A stretch of DNA of 64,000 bases from Chloroflexota bacterium. Lineage in GTDB: Bacteria > Chloroflexota > UBA11872. The DNA is taken from positions 62,001 to 126,000 of the forward strand of contig JAPOVQ010000017.1 in NCBI GenBank assembly GCA_026708035.1, read 5' to 3'. The translations under genes and the position numbers were made by a program. This document shows positions 34,254-42,114 of this stretch, one piece after another. The notes under the pieces were generated by a model. That model was given only the letters and a program-made list of their open reading frames with translations. It made no database searches and was not told the origin of the DNA. Each line of letters opens with the position of its first letter. Positions within the stretch are counted from its first letter, which is position 1.

Positions 34254-35855
34254 TCACGGCGAGACCGGATCGAGGTGGTATTCGATCAGGGTGGGGCCCG
34301 GTCGGTCAAGCGCGCGGGCGACCGCCTGCGCCAGCGCGTCGGGGCGGTCCACCGCCTCGGCGTTTGCCCCATAGGCCCGACCCAGGGCCACGAAGTCCGG
34401 ATTCTGCAGCCGCACGTCGACGCTGCGGCCGCCGAAGATGTTTCGAAAGTGCCCGTCGATGGCGCCGTAGGACTGGTCGTTGAACACCACCGCCACCACC
34501 GGCACGGTCTCGCGCATGGCCGTGTTCAGCTCTTCCGAGGTGAACAGGAAGCCGCCGTCGCCGCTCAGCGAAACCACGGGCCGCTCGGGGCAGGCGATCT
34601 GCGCGCCGATCGCGGCGGGCAGGCTGAAGCCCAACGTGCCGAAGTAGATGGGAAACATATAGGCGCGGGGCACGTCGACCGGGAACAGCGTCGCCGCGTG
34701 GTAGCTGGTGAGCGTCATGTCGTTGACCAGCACCGCATCGGCGGGCAGCACCTCCCGCAGCGCGCCCAGGATGGCCGCCGACCGCGGATCGTCCAGGGCG
34801 TCCTGCGGCAGGCGGCGCAGCTCGTCCACTTGAGCTTCCAGGCCGTCGTCGATCGGCGGCGCTTGGTCGGGCAGCGCTTCCAGCAGTTCGCTGAGCGCCG
34901 TGGCGGCGTCGGCGTGCAGCGCCACGCTGACGGGGTGCCAGCGCCCCAGCGCGTCGGCGTCGCGGTCGATCTGGATCACCGTGTGCGCCAGAGGCATGCG
35001 CCCGTCCTCGGTCATGCGCGCCCCAAGGCGGCAACCGACGACAAGGACGAGATCCCGCGTGCGTAGGAACTCGTAGAGACTCTCGTCGCGGCGGTTCTTG
35101 CACCCGAGGGCCAGCGGATGCGACTCCGGAATCGCGCCCTTGCCGGTCTGCGCCGTCAAGACCGGGGCGTGCAGGCACTCGGCCAGAGCGGCGGCCTCAG
35201 GCCCCGCGTCCATGGCGCCGCTGCCCAGGAAGAGCAGGGGCGCGTCGGCGTCCGCCAGCAACGCCGCGGCGCGATCAACCGCCTCGGGTGAGGGCGCGCG
35301 TGGGGTGACCTGCAGCGGCTCGGGCAGCGCCACGTCGTCCGTGGCCGTGAGCAGGTCGAGCGGAATCTCAATGCTCACCGGTCCGGGCCGGTCGTCAGCC
35401 ATGGCCCGCAGGCCCCGCTGGATGGCGTGCGGAATATCAGATACCGACTCGACGAGCTGGTGATGGGCCACCAGCGACCGCAGCAGACCCGATTGGTCGC
35501 GCAGCTCGTGGAGTTCACCGGTTTCCGCCGGCTCCGACCGCACGCCCAGGGCGGTGGCAATATGCAAGACGGGTGACGACTCGCCGTAGGCCTCGGCCAG
35601 CCCGGTTGATGCGTTCGTGATGCCCGGTCCCGTGATCGTGACCACGCACGCGGTGCGACCCGAGGCGCGCGCGTAGCCGTCGGCCATGAAGGCCGCGCCC
35701 TGCTCGTGACGCGTAATCACCAGCCGCAGGTCGGGCGCGTCCAGCAGCGCGTCGTACAGCCCGCCGTTGTGCACGCCCGGAATGCCGAACAGCGTGTCGA
35801 TCCCGGCCCGGCGCAACCCGGCGACGACGGCCTGCCCGCCGGTGAGCTGCGGCAT
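34254..35855 (-). CDS. Thiamin-diphosphate-dependent enzyme, acetolactate-synthase-like
   Basis: 533 residues from ATG at 35855, with an upstream GGAGCG. It has the three-domain layout of the ALS/benzoylformate decarboxylase family. The N-terminal PYR domain carries catalytic Glu51 (VITRHEQGAAFMADGYAR), the central domain follows, and the C-terminal PP domain has the ThDP/Mg motif SLSGDGGFLFTSEELN ending in VFNDQSYG. No regulatory small subunit or other branched-chain gene is nearby, so a catabolic 2-oxo-acid decarboxylase or carboligase role is as likely as valine synthesis. Confidence 0.9.
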   Translation of the reverse strand: MPQLTGGQAVVAGLRRAGIDTLFGIPGVHNGGLYDALLDAPDLRLVITRHEQGAAFMADGYARASGRTACVVTITGPGITNASTGLAEAYGESSPVLHIATALGVRSEPAETGELHELRDQSGLLRSLVAHHQLVESVSDIPHAIQRGLRAMADDRPGPVSIEIPLDLLTATDDVALPEPLQVTPRAPSPEAVDRAAALLADADAPLLFLGSGAMDAGPEAAALAECLHAPVLTAQTGKGAIPESHPLALGCKNRRDESLYEFLRTRDLVLVVGCRLGARMTEDGRMPLAHTVIQIDRDADALGRWHPVSVALHADAATALSELLEALPDQAPPIDDGLEAQVDELRRLPQDALDDPRSAAILGALREVLPADAVLVNDMTLTSYHAATLFPVDVPRAYMFPIYFGTLGFSLPAAIGAQIACPERPVVSLSGDGGFLFTSEELNTAMRETVPVVAVVFNDQSYGAIDGHFRNIFGGRSVDVRLQNPDFVALGRAYGANAEAVDRPDALAQAVARALDRPGPTLIEYHLDPVSP

Positions 35856-35961
35856 GGGGAGCGCTCCGGGTCTGTGCGGATCGTGCCGCGACGGTCGCCA
35901 GAGCAAGCGTAGCGCCTGCAAGGCAACCGGAGGCGCGCTCTAGTGGGCGCGCCACCCGATT

Positions 35962-36100
35962 CCCCCTCATCCTCACCTTCTCCCACCAGGGGAGAAGGGA
36001 CCGGACGCCATGGCGCTCGGCGGCCGATTGCGACGGCGCAACGCCCAGGTGGTGACGGCTGACCCCCTCTCCCTGGGATGGGAGAGGGTTGGGGTGAGGT
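35962..36100. repeat. Two repeat A copies upstream of osmC
   Basis: Copies at about 35962-36001 and 36063-36100 lie in the 338-base gap between the ThDP enzyme and OsmC genes. The rest of the gap shows no gene. Confidence 0.75.
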
Positions 36101-36193
36101 CGCTCCTCTTGTGACTTGCCCGGCCATGGGTGCATTCGCACAATGACCGCGACCCCGCCGAGCGGGAACCCTGAGGCTGCGAAAGGAAGACCC

Positions 36194-36640
36194 ATGGCTG
36201 ACATCACGCGACGTGCGGACGCGGTGTGGACCGGCGATCTCGTCGGGGGCAACGGCGAGTTCTCGGTCGGCAGCGGCGCCATTGCGACCCAGGGCGTCAC
36301 CTGGGCCGCCCGCACCGAGGAGCCCGAGGGCAAGACCAGCCCGGAGGAGCTGATCGCCGCGGCGCACGCCAGCTGCTACGCCATGGCGCTTTCACACACG
36401 CTCACCGAGGCCGGCCACCCACCCACGCGGCTCGAGGTCTCGGCCGTGGTCACGTTCGCGCCCAAGCCCGGCGGCGGCATGATGGTGGCCTCGAGCGCCC
36501 TCACCGTGCGGGGCACGGTGGACGGCCTCGACGCCGACGGCTTCGCCGACCTGGCCGCACAGGGCGAGCAGGGCTGCCCGATCTCCAACGCGCTGCGCGG
36601 CAACATCGAAATCACCCTCGACGCCGCGCTCGCTGGCTAA
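36194..36640 (+). CDS. OsmC-family organic hydroperoxide reductase
   Basis: 148 residues from ATG after GGAAG. OsmC/Ohr proteins reduce organic peroxides with two cysteines, here Cys61 (AHASCYAMALSHTL) and Cys128 (GEQGCPISNAL). The N-terminus RADAVWTGDLVGGNGEFSVG and TSPEELIAAAHASC fit the OsmC subgroup rather than Ohr. Monocistronic by position. Confidence 0.92.
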   Translation: MADITRRADAVWTGDLVGGNGEFSVGSGAIATQGVTWAARTEEPEGKTSPEELIAAAHASCYAMALSHTLTEAGHPPTRLEVSAVVTFAPKPGGGMMVASSALTVRGTVDGLDADGFADLAAQGEQGCPISNALRGNIEITLDAALAG

Positions 36641-36664
36641 CGGACACTTAGCGGCGGGTGCTTT

Positions 36665-36693
36665 GGTAGGGGCGGTTCGCGAACCGCCTCTAC
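36665..36693. repeat. Palindrome D
   Basis: GGTAGGGGCGGTTCGCGAAC continuing as CGCCTCTAC. It is a hairpin-forming copy just downstream of osmC and could act as a transcription stop, although no T-run follows. Confidence 0.7.
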
Positions 36694-36760
36694 GAGGCGT
36701 TGAGTCATCCAAGGGCCGGACGACACACGAGACGGGGACGTCGAAGGGAATGAAGTACGA

Positions 36761-37003
36761 GTGAGCACAACCAACTGGCCCGGCGCAGCTGACCTGGAGG
36801 CCGCGCTGCAGCGCCTGCTCGACGCCATCGACCAGGGCGGCGGCCCCGAGGTCGCCTCCGCCCTGGCCGAGGTCGACCGCCTCACCGCCAACCTGGACCG
36901 CACCGCCCCCGCCCGCCTGCGCCACTTCATGGCCCAGCGCGCCTACCAGAAAGCCCTGGCCGCCCTGCGAGGCGAAGCGACCGAGGGGCACCGGCCGGGA
37001 TGA
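36761..37003 (+). CDS. Small helical protein of unknown function
   Basis: 80 residues from GTG (MSTTNWPGAADLEAALQRLL). It is strongly helical with regularly spaced leucines and ends in a charged segment (FMAQRAYQKALAALRGEA). No cysteines or membrane segment. It is followed after seven bases by another small gene, so the two may be a pair. Family not recognised. Confidence 0.55.
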   Translation: MSTTNWPGAADLEAALQRLLDAIDQGGGPEVASALAEVDRLTANLDRTAPARLRHFMAQRAYQKALAALRGEATEGHRPG

Positions 37004-37010
37004 CGAGACA

Positions 37011-37199
37011 ATGAAGCGGAAGAGGCAGTCGAGCAGCGACGTCTCTCGGAATCCGCCGCTCCGTCAGATGGAAGAGGAGCCGTGGCGCGAGATCCTTCAC
37101 TATGGGGAGCACCGCGCGAGAGAGCAGGGCCTCGGCCCTGCGGATGTAGCGCGCGTGGTCGAGGAGTACCGGGCCGAGGGCGGACCTCGTACCAAGTGA
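37011..37199 (+). CDS. Small basic/charged protein of unknown function
   Basis: 62 residues from ATG (MKRKRQSSSDVSRNPPL). The C-terminal half is helical (REILHYGEHRAREQGLGPAD, then VARVVEEYRAEGG), reminiscent of short DNA-binding or antitoxin helices. It lies between the 80-residue gene and the mannonate-dehydratase-like gene. A two-gene toxin-antitoxin arrangement is possible but unsupported by recognised motifs. Confidence 0.5.
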   Translation: MKRKRQSSSDVSRNPPLRQMEEEPWREILHYGEHRAREQGLGPADVARVVEEYRAEGGPRTK

Positions 37200-37221
37200 A
37201 TCCGAACCGCACGATGACTCC

Positions 37222-38223
37222 ATGATCAAGCTCGGACTGCGCTACGCCTCGACCTCCCGCGAGCACCTGCAGCTGGTGCGGCAGCTTGGCGTCCAGGGCG
37301 GCACGTTGCGCTGGATCCGGTTTCCCGGGGCGGAGGCTAGCGGCGGCCACGTGGACCGGGACGGCTTTCGCGCGCTGCTGGGGCGCTTCGCCGAGTTCGA
37401 CCTGGCGCTCGGCGGTATGGAGCTCAGCCGCCCGCTGATTGCCGGCGTCCTGCAGGGCGACGCGGAGCGCGCCGCTGGCGAGCTCGAGGCGCTCTGCGAG
37501 ACCGTCCGCCTGCTGGGGGATCACGGCATCGACCTGCTCACCTGCGGCTTCGCCATCGCCCATGCCGACGAGGCGCAGCACGACTGGCGCGGCTACCGCG
37601 ACGAGCCGCTGGGCCGCGCCGGGGCCGTGCTGCGCACCTTTGACGCCGACCGGCTCGACGCCGGCGACCTCGTCACCTGGGGCGGCAACGGCGCCGACGG
37701 CCCTCGCGTTGACGAGCCGGAGGTCTGGCGCCGGCTCGACCGGTTCATGGACGCCGTCCTCCCCGCGGCCCGCGCCGCCGGCGTGCGGCTGGGCTTTCAC
37801 CCCAACGATCCCCCGCTGCCGGTCTACCGCGGCGTGGCCCAGCCGTTCGCGACACCCGAGGGGCTCGGGGTCCTGCTCGACCGCTATGCCGACCCGGGCG
37901 TCGGTCTGCTCTTCTGCCTGGGCACCCTGCAGGAGTCCGGCGGCGACATGACCGGCGCGCTGCGTCGCTTCGGCGCGCAGGGCAAGCTTTTTGCCATCCA
38001 CTTCCGCAACGTCCGCGGCACCGTGCCCCGCTTCCACGAGGTATTCCCCGACGAGGGCGATTTCGACGCCGCCGAGCACATGCGCCTGCTGCACGAAGCG
38101 GGCTTCGACGGCTACGTCATGCCCGACCACTACCCCGGCGTCCTGGGCGACACGCCGGACAACGACCTTTCCCGGGCCTGGTGCCTCGGCTACCTTCGCG
38201 CGCTGATCCAGTCCACCGCCTGA
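37222..38223 (+). CDS. Mannonate dehydratase-like TIM-barrel enzyme
   Basis: 333 residues, related to UxuA, which dehydrates D-mannonate to 2-keto-3-deoxygluconate. Visible landmarks are GFHPNDPPLPVYRGVAQPFAT (metal/substrate loop), HFRNVRGTVPRFHEVFPDEG and YVMPDHYPGVLGDTPDND near the C-terminus. It precedes an SMP-30 gluconolactonase-like gene, which fits sugar-acid catabolism. UxuA-like proteins also include sugar isomerases, so the substrate is tentative. Confidence 0.85.
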   Translation: MIKLGLRYASTSREHLQLVRQLGVQGGTLRWIRFPGAEASGGHVDRDGFRALLGRFAEFDLALGGMELSRPLIAGVLQGDAERAAGELEALCETVRLLGDHGIDLLTCGFAIAHADEAQHDWRGYRDEPLGRAGAVLRTFDADRLDAGDLVTWGGNGADGPRVDEPEVWRRLDRFMDAVLPAARAAGVRLGFHPNDPPLPVYRGVAQPFATPEGLGVLLDRYADPGVGLLFCLGTLQESGGDMTGALRRFGAQGKLFAIHFRNVRGTVPRFHEVFPDEGDFDAAEHMRLLHEAGFDGYVMPDHYPGVLGDTPDNDLSRAWCLGYLRALIQSTA

Positions 38224-38257
38224 TCGGTCGTCGTCCGCTCGCGGGACGCAGTTTTGG

Positions 38258-38382
38258 CCTCTCCCTTCAAGGGAGAGGCAGGTCTCGGCATCCATGCCGA
38301 GACCGGAGAGGGTCAGGCCCCGCCGCGGCTTTGGATCGACGGAGGACCCCCACCCCAGCCCTCCCCCTGCTAGGGGGAGGGA
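38258..38382. repeat. Repeat A with a nested different palindrome, and a second repeat A
   Basis: A at 38258-38314 is interrupted by the palindrome GGTCTCGGCAT-CC-ATGCCGAGACC (11-base perfect arms), which is not repeat C but occupies the same place within A. A further A copy lies at 38346-38382. The gap holds no gene. Confidence 0.7.
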
Positions 38383-38475
38383 GCAAGACCGCTAGGAGAA
38401 GGAATCGGCCGGTTGCCGCCCCACCCGCGTCGGGGCATGCTCGCGGGTGGGGCGCGGCGCACGGGGGCGAGGCAG

Positions 38476-39318
38476 ATGGCGGCGGAATTTCAGGGGCCGG
38501 TGGAGCTGTGGGTGGACCGACTGCTGTCGGCCGAAGGGCCGGCCATGGATGCCCAGGGGCGGCTCTACGTGGGCGACAGCACCGAGCACACGCTGTGGCG
38601 GGTGTCGCGCCACGGCGGCTGCGAGCCGTATGTGCGGCTGGCGGCGCCCAACGGGACGGCGGTGCACTGGAACGGCGACTGCTATGTCACCGACCTCTTC
38701 GGCTGCCGCATTGCCCGCGTCACGCCGTCGCGACAGGTGTTCACCGTGGTCGACGAGTTCGAGGGCGGGCCGCTCGGGTCGCCCAACGATCTCACCTTCC
38801 ATCCCACCGGCGCGCTCTATTTCACCGCGCCCAAGGGCCACTACGCCCAGGACCCGCCCCCCGGCCGCGTCTATCGGCTGGGTCCCGGCGGGGATGTGCA
38901 GCTGGCGGCGGACGTGGCCTGGCCCAACGGCGTCAACGTGAACGCCGACGGCTCGGTGCTCTATGTCGCCGACTCGCACACCGGCGAGGCGCTGACCTAC
39001 GACATCCGCGCCGACGGCTCGCTGGCCAATCGCGGCGTGCTGGCGGACCTGCGCGAGGGCCAGGACAACTGGTGGGCCCCCGACGGCATGTGCCTGGACA
39101 TCGAGGGGAATCTCTACGTCGCGGTCTACGGCGCCTACCGCGTGCGGCGGGTGACGCCAGAGGGCGAAATCGACCTGGACATTCCCGTGGGACACGAGAA
39201 ACCCGCGAACTGCTGTTTCGGCGGACCGGACAACGACGAGCTGTTCATCACCTGCCGCGAAGGCGCGCTCTACCGGGTCAAGATCGGAATTCCGGGCCTG
39301 CCGCTGTTCGGGCCGTAG
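38476..39318 (+). CDS. SMP-30/gluconolactonase-like six-blade propeller enzyme
   Basis: 280 residues from ATG at 38476 after a GAGGCAG site (a longer start at 38413 is less protein-like). The SMP-30 pattern is clear: SAEGPAMDAQGRLYVGDS, APNGTAVHWNGDCYVTD, GPLGSPNDLTFHPTGALYFT, VAWPNGVNVNADGSVLYVAD, WWAPDGMCLDIEGNLYVAV. Glu, Asn and Asp residues in these repeats bind the divalent metal. It probably opens a sugar lactone upstream of the dehydratase step. Confidence 0.9.
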   Translation: MAAEFQGPVELWVDRLLSAEGPAMDAQGRLYVGDSTEHTLWRVSRHGGCEPYVRLAAPNGTAVHWNGDCYVTDLFGCRIARVTPSRQVFTVVDEFEGGPLGSPNDLTFHPTGALYFTAPKGHYAQDPPPGRVYRLGPGGDVQLAADVAWPNGVNVNADGSVLYVADSHTGEALTYDIRADGSLANRGVLADLREGQDNWWAPDGMCLDIEGNLYVAVYGAYRVRRVTPEGEIDLDIPVGHEKPANCCFGGPDNDELFITCREGALYRVKIGIPGLPLFGP

Positions 39319-39338
39319 GGCTTCCAGGGGCGGCCCGA

Positions 39339-39421
39339 CCCCCTCTCGCCACCGTGGGAGCGGGTTGGGGTGAGGGGGAGACACGGCGCGCCTCGGTGGC
39401 CCAGGCTGCGCGCAGCCCGGG
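39339..39421. repeat. Repeat A and palindrome E
   Basis: A at about 39339-39380 and E at 39400-39421 (one change from the perfect palindrome at 4073). They precede the marR promoter. Confidence 0.7.
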
Positions 39422-39447
39422 ACCCGCGACGCTCTCAACAATCCCCC

Positions 39448-39476
39448 TTGACACAATCGTCCGGTCACCGTACGAT
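39448..39476 (+). promoter_or_regulatory. Strong sigma-70-type promoter of marR
   Basis: TTGACA (39448-39453), a 17-base spacer and TACGAT (39471-39476). The start site would lie near 39483, one or two bases before the ATG at 39485, so the transcript is leaderless or nearly so. Confidence 0.75.
39456..39476. promoter_or_regulatory. Probable MarR operator overlapping the promoter
   Basis: A 21-base inverted repeat with arms ATCGTCCGGT and ACCGTACGAT around a single central base; 9 of 10 arm positions pair. It covers the spacer and the entire -10 box of the marR promoter, so binding would block transcription. Confidence 0.65.
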
Positions 39477-39484
39477 CTGCCATC

Positions 39485-40036
39485 ATGACGGTCCGTGAAA
39501 TTGACGAACGAGCCGAGACCGACAGCGTCAACGGGGCGACTGACGCCCTCAGGCAGACCGCGCGGCAGCTCCTGGTGCTCGGCCGGCGCATGGGGCGGAT
39601 TGCGATGCGGTTTGCCGCCGCCCATGCGGATGAGCTGGAGCTCACCATGCCGCAGCATCAGGCGCTGCGCGCCTTGCGCCACCGCAGTTGCCGCATGAGC
39701 GATCTTGGCGGCCGACTGATGGTGAGCAAGCAATGGGCCTCGCAGAGCGTCGATTCGTTGGTTCGCGCGGGCCTGGCGACGCGGGCGGAGGACCCGGATG
39801 ACCGCCGCCACGCCGTGGTGAGCGCCACGCCGCAGGGGCTCGAGGCGCTCGAGGCCCACGAACAGGCCCTCGCCACGTTCCTGGCGGGGGCGCTGGACGG
39901 GATGCCCGCCGAGGCGCTCGAGCGCCTCGATGAGGCGTTGACCGAGTTGAACGCGCACATGGCCCGGCGCCGTGACGAAGGCTATTTCCGCTCGCTGCGA
40001 GAAGCGGGCAAGCGTGAATCCGGAGACAAGGCATGA
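39485..40036 (+). CDS. MarR-family transcription regulator
   Basis: 183 residues with a winged helix at about residues 50-125: LTMPQHQALRALRHRSCRMS, LGGRLMVSKQWASQSVDSLV, GLATRAEDPDDRRHAVVSAT. The DxRxxxxxLT-like wing (DPDDRRHAVVSATPQG) is typical. It overlaps the first ABC gene by four bases and heads the operon, so it most likely represses its own exporter genes. Confidence 0.92.
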   Translation: MTVREIDERAETDSVNGATDALRQTARQLLVLGRRMGRIAMRFAAAHADELELTMPQHQALRALRHRSCRMSDLGGRLMVSKQWASQSVDSLVRAGLATRAEDPDDRRHAVVSATPQGLEALEAHEQALATFLAGALDGMPAEALERLDEALTELNAHMARRRDEGYFRSLREAGKRESGDKA

Positions 40037-42114
40037 CTGACGGACCCCCCTCATCCCAACCCTCTCCCGCCGAGGGGAGCGGGGGCAGGCGCGGGCGGCG
40101 CCGCTCGGAGTCTGAGCCGGATCCCGCTGAGGGCAGAGGCGGCCGTCGCCGTGGCCCCGGTGGCAGGGCCCGCCGCGGCCGTGGCGGCGGAGACGGCCCG
40201 CCCGGCGACGAACGAGGACGCGGAGGGCGAGGGCGCCGTGGCGGCGGCGGTCCCATGGGACCGCCCGACGGTCAACCGCCCATGGGCGGACCCGGCGGAA
40301 CGCGTCCCGAGCCGCGCATGGCGCTGGGGTCGAGCCAGCAGGTCTTGCGACGTCTGGCCACCTACGCGCTGCCGCACTGGCGGCTGGCGGCGGGGACGCT
40401 TGTGGTCACCCTGCTGGCGACGGCAGCCGAGCTTGCGATTCCAAAGGTGCTGGAAAGAGTCGTCGACAGCGGGCTCAAGGAAGGGCTGGTCGCGGTGCTG
40501 GTCGTGCTGGCGGCGATGGTCGTGGCACTGACGGCCGTGAAGGGCACGGCGCAGTTCGGGCGCCAGTTTGCGTCGGAATGGCTGGGCCAGCGGGTCGTGT
40601 TCACGATGCGCAACCAGCTCTATCGACACGTGCAGAGCCTGTCGTTTGGCTATCACGACCGCGCGCGCACGGGCGAGTTGATGTCGCGGACGACGAGTGA
40701 CGTCGAGCGGGTGCGCCGCTTCGTGTCCATGGGCGCGTTTCAGCTCGTGCAGATCGTGCTGCTGCTTGTGGGCGCCGCCGTGATGCTGTTTGTCACCGAC
40801 TGGCAACTGGCGCTGCTCTCCTTGCTCACCGTGCCGGTGATGGCGGTGATGGCGGTGAGGTTCGCGCACCGCATGCGCCCGCTGTTCCAGGCGGTGCAGG
40901 AGGCCTGGGCGGACCTGAACGCCACGGTGCAGGAGAACCTGGCGGGCGCGCGCGTGGTGCGGGCATTCGCGCAAGAGGGAATGCAGCGGGCGCGCTTCGA
41001 GCCGGTGAACAAAGAGGTCACTGATCGCAACGTCGAAGTCATGCGGTTGTTCGCCATGCGCATGCCGCTCTTCATGGCGGTGCTGGGGCTGGGGCAGGTG
41101 GCGGTGCTGTGGTACGGCGGCTGGAAGGTGATCGAAGGCGAGGCGACGATCGGCACGCTGCTGGCGTTCAACGCCTATCTGCTCCTGTTGATGATGCCGG
41201 TGCGGATGCTGGGCATGACCATCAACGGTTTTGCCCGCGCCGTGGCCTCGGGCAATCGCATCTTCGAGATCCTGGACGAGCACTCCGAGGTGCAGGAAGC
41301 CGCGGACGCCGTGGCCTTGGACGAGGTGCGAGGCGAGCTGCGATTCGACGGCGTGTCCTTTGAATACGAAGGTCAGCAGGTGCTGGACGACCTGTCGTTT
41401 CGGGTGCGGCCCGGCGAGGCGCTGGGCATCGTCGGCGGCACCGGCTCGGGCAAGAGCACCATCATCAATCTGTTGCCGCGGTTCTACGATCCGTCGTCCG
41501 GCCGCGTGCTCGTCGACGACGTGGACGTGCGGCAGGCGCGGCTGGCGTCGCTGCGGGGACAGATCGGCATCGTGCATCAGGAGCCCTTCGTCTTCGCGAC
41601 CAGCCTTCGAGAAAACATTGCCTATGGACGACCGGGGGCGACCGACGAGCAGGTCGAGGCCGCGGCTCGTGCGGCGCAGATCCACGACTTCATCGCGGGC
41701 CTGCCCCAGGGCTATGAGACTTCCGTGGGCGAGCGCGGCGTCACGCTTTCGGGCGGACAAAAGCAGCGGATCGCCATCGCGCGGGCGCTGCTGCTCGACC
41801 CGCGCATCCTGGTGCTCGACGAGTCGACCTCGAGCGTCGACACCTGGACGGAGCGAGCCATCCAGGAAGCCCTGGCGGATGCGCAGCGCGGACGCACCAC
41901 GCTCATCATCAGCCAACGCATTCGCAGCGTGCGCGACGCCGCCGAAATCATCGTGCTGGAGCAGGGACGCATCGTGCAGCGCGGGCGACATGAGGCACTG
42001 GTCGAGCAGGAAGGCCTCTACCGCGACATGTGGATCACCCAGGAGGCCGAGGCCGAAGAGCTGCGTGACGCCCAGGCGGCGCCCGCCGCCCCGACGCAAG
42101 GAGGAGCGGGCTAA
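40033..42114 (+). CDS. ABC exporter half-transporter with Arg/Gly-rich N-terminal extension
   Basis: 693 residues. Residues 1-100 are a disordered Arg/Gly/Pro-rich region whose first part (SSQPSPAEGSGG) is encoded by repeat A. Residues about 105-410 form a six-helix exporter domain. The nucleotide-binding domain has Walker A GGTGSGKST (Lys474), signature LSGGQKQRIAIARALL and Walker B ILVLDESTSSVD (Glu597). The H-loop His is replaced by Gln628 (LIISQRIRSV). With the next gene it forms a heterodimeric drug- or lipid-type exporter under MarR control. Confidence 0.93.
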   Translation: MTDGPPSSQPSPAEGSGGRRGRRRSESEPDPAEGRGGRRRGPGGRARRGRGGGDGPPGDERGRGGRGRRGGGGPMGPPDGQPPMGGPGGTRPEPRMALGSSQQVLRRLATYALPHWRLAAGTLVVTLLATAAELAIPKVLERVVDSGLKEGLVAVLVVLAAMVVALTAVKGTAQFGRQFASEWLGQRVVFTMRNQLYRHVQSLSFGYHDRARTGELMSRTTSDVERVRRFVSMGAFQLVQIVLLLVGAAVMLFVTDWQLALLSLLTVPVMAVMAVRFAHRMRPLFQAVQEAWADLNATVQENLAGARVVRAFAQEGMQRARFEPVNKEVTDRNVEVMRLFAMRMPLFMAVLGLGQVAVLWYGGWKVIEGEATIGTLLAFNAYLLLLMMPVRMLGMTINGFARAVASGNRIFEILDEHSEVQEAADAVALDEVRGELRFDGVSFEYEGQQVLDDLSFRVRPGEALGIVGGTGSGKSTIINLLPRFYDPSSGRVLVDDVDVRQARLASLRGQIGIVHQEPFVFATSLRENIAYGRPGATDEQVEAAARAAQIHDFIAGLPQGYETSVGERGVTLSGGQKQRIAIARALLLDPRILVLDESTSSVDTWTERAIQEALADAQRGRTTLIISQRIRSVRDAAEIIVLEQGRIVQRGRHEALVEQEGLYRDMWITQEAEAEELRDAQAAPAAPTQGGAG
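40046..40085. repeat. Repeat A inside the 5' end of the ABC exporter gene
   Basis: CCCCTCATCCCAACCCTCTC continuing to GAGGGGAGCGGGGG, read in frame from the fourth codon on. It contributes the SQPSPAEGSG peptide. Confidence 0.8.
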
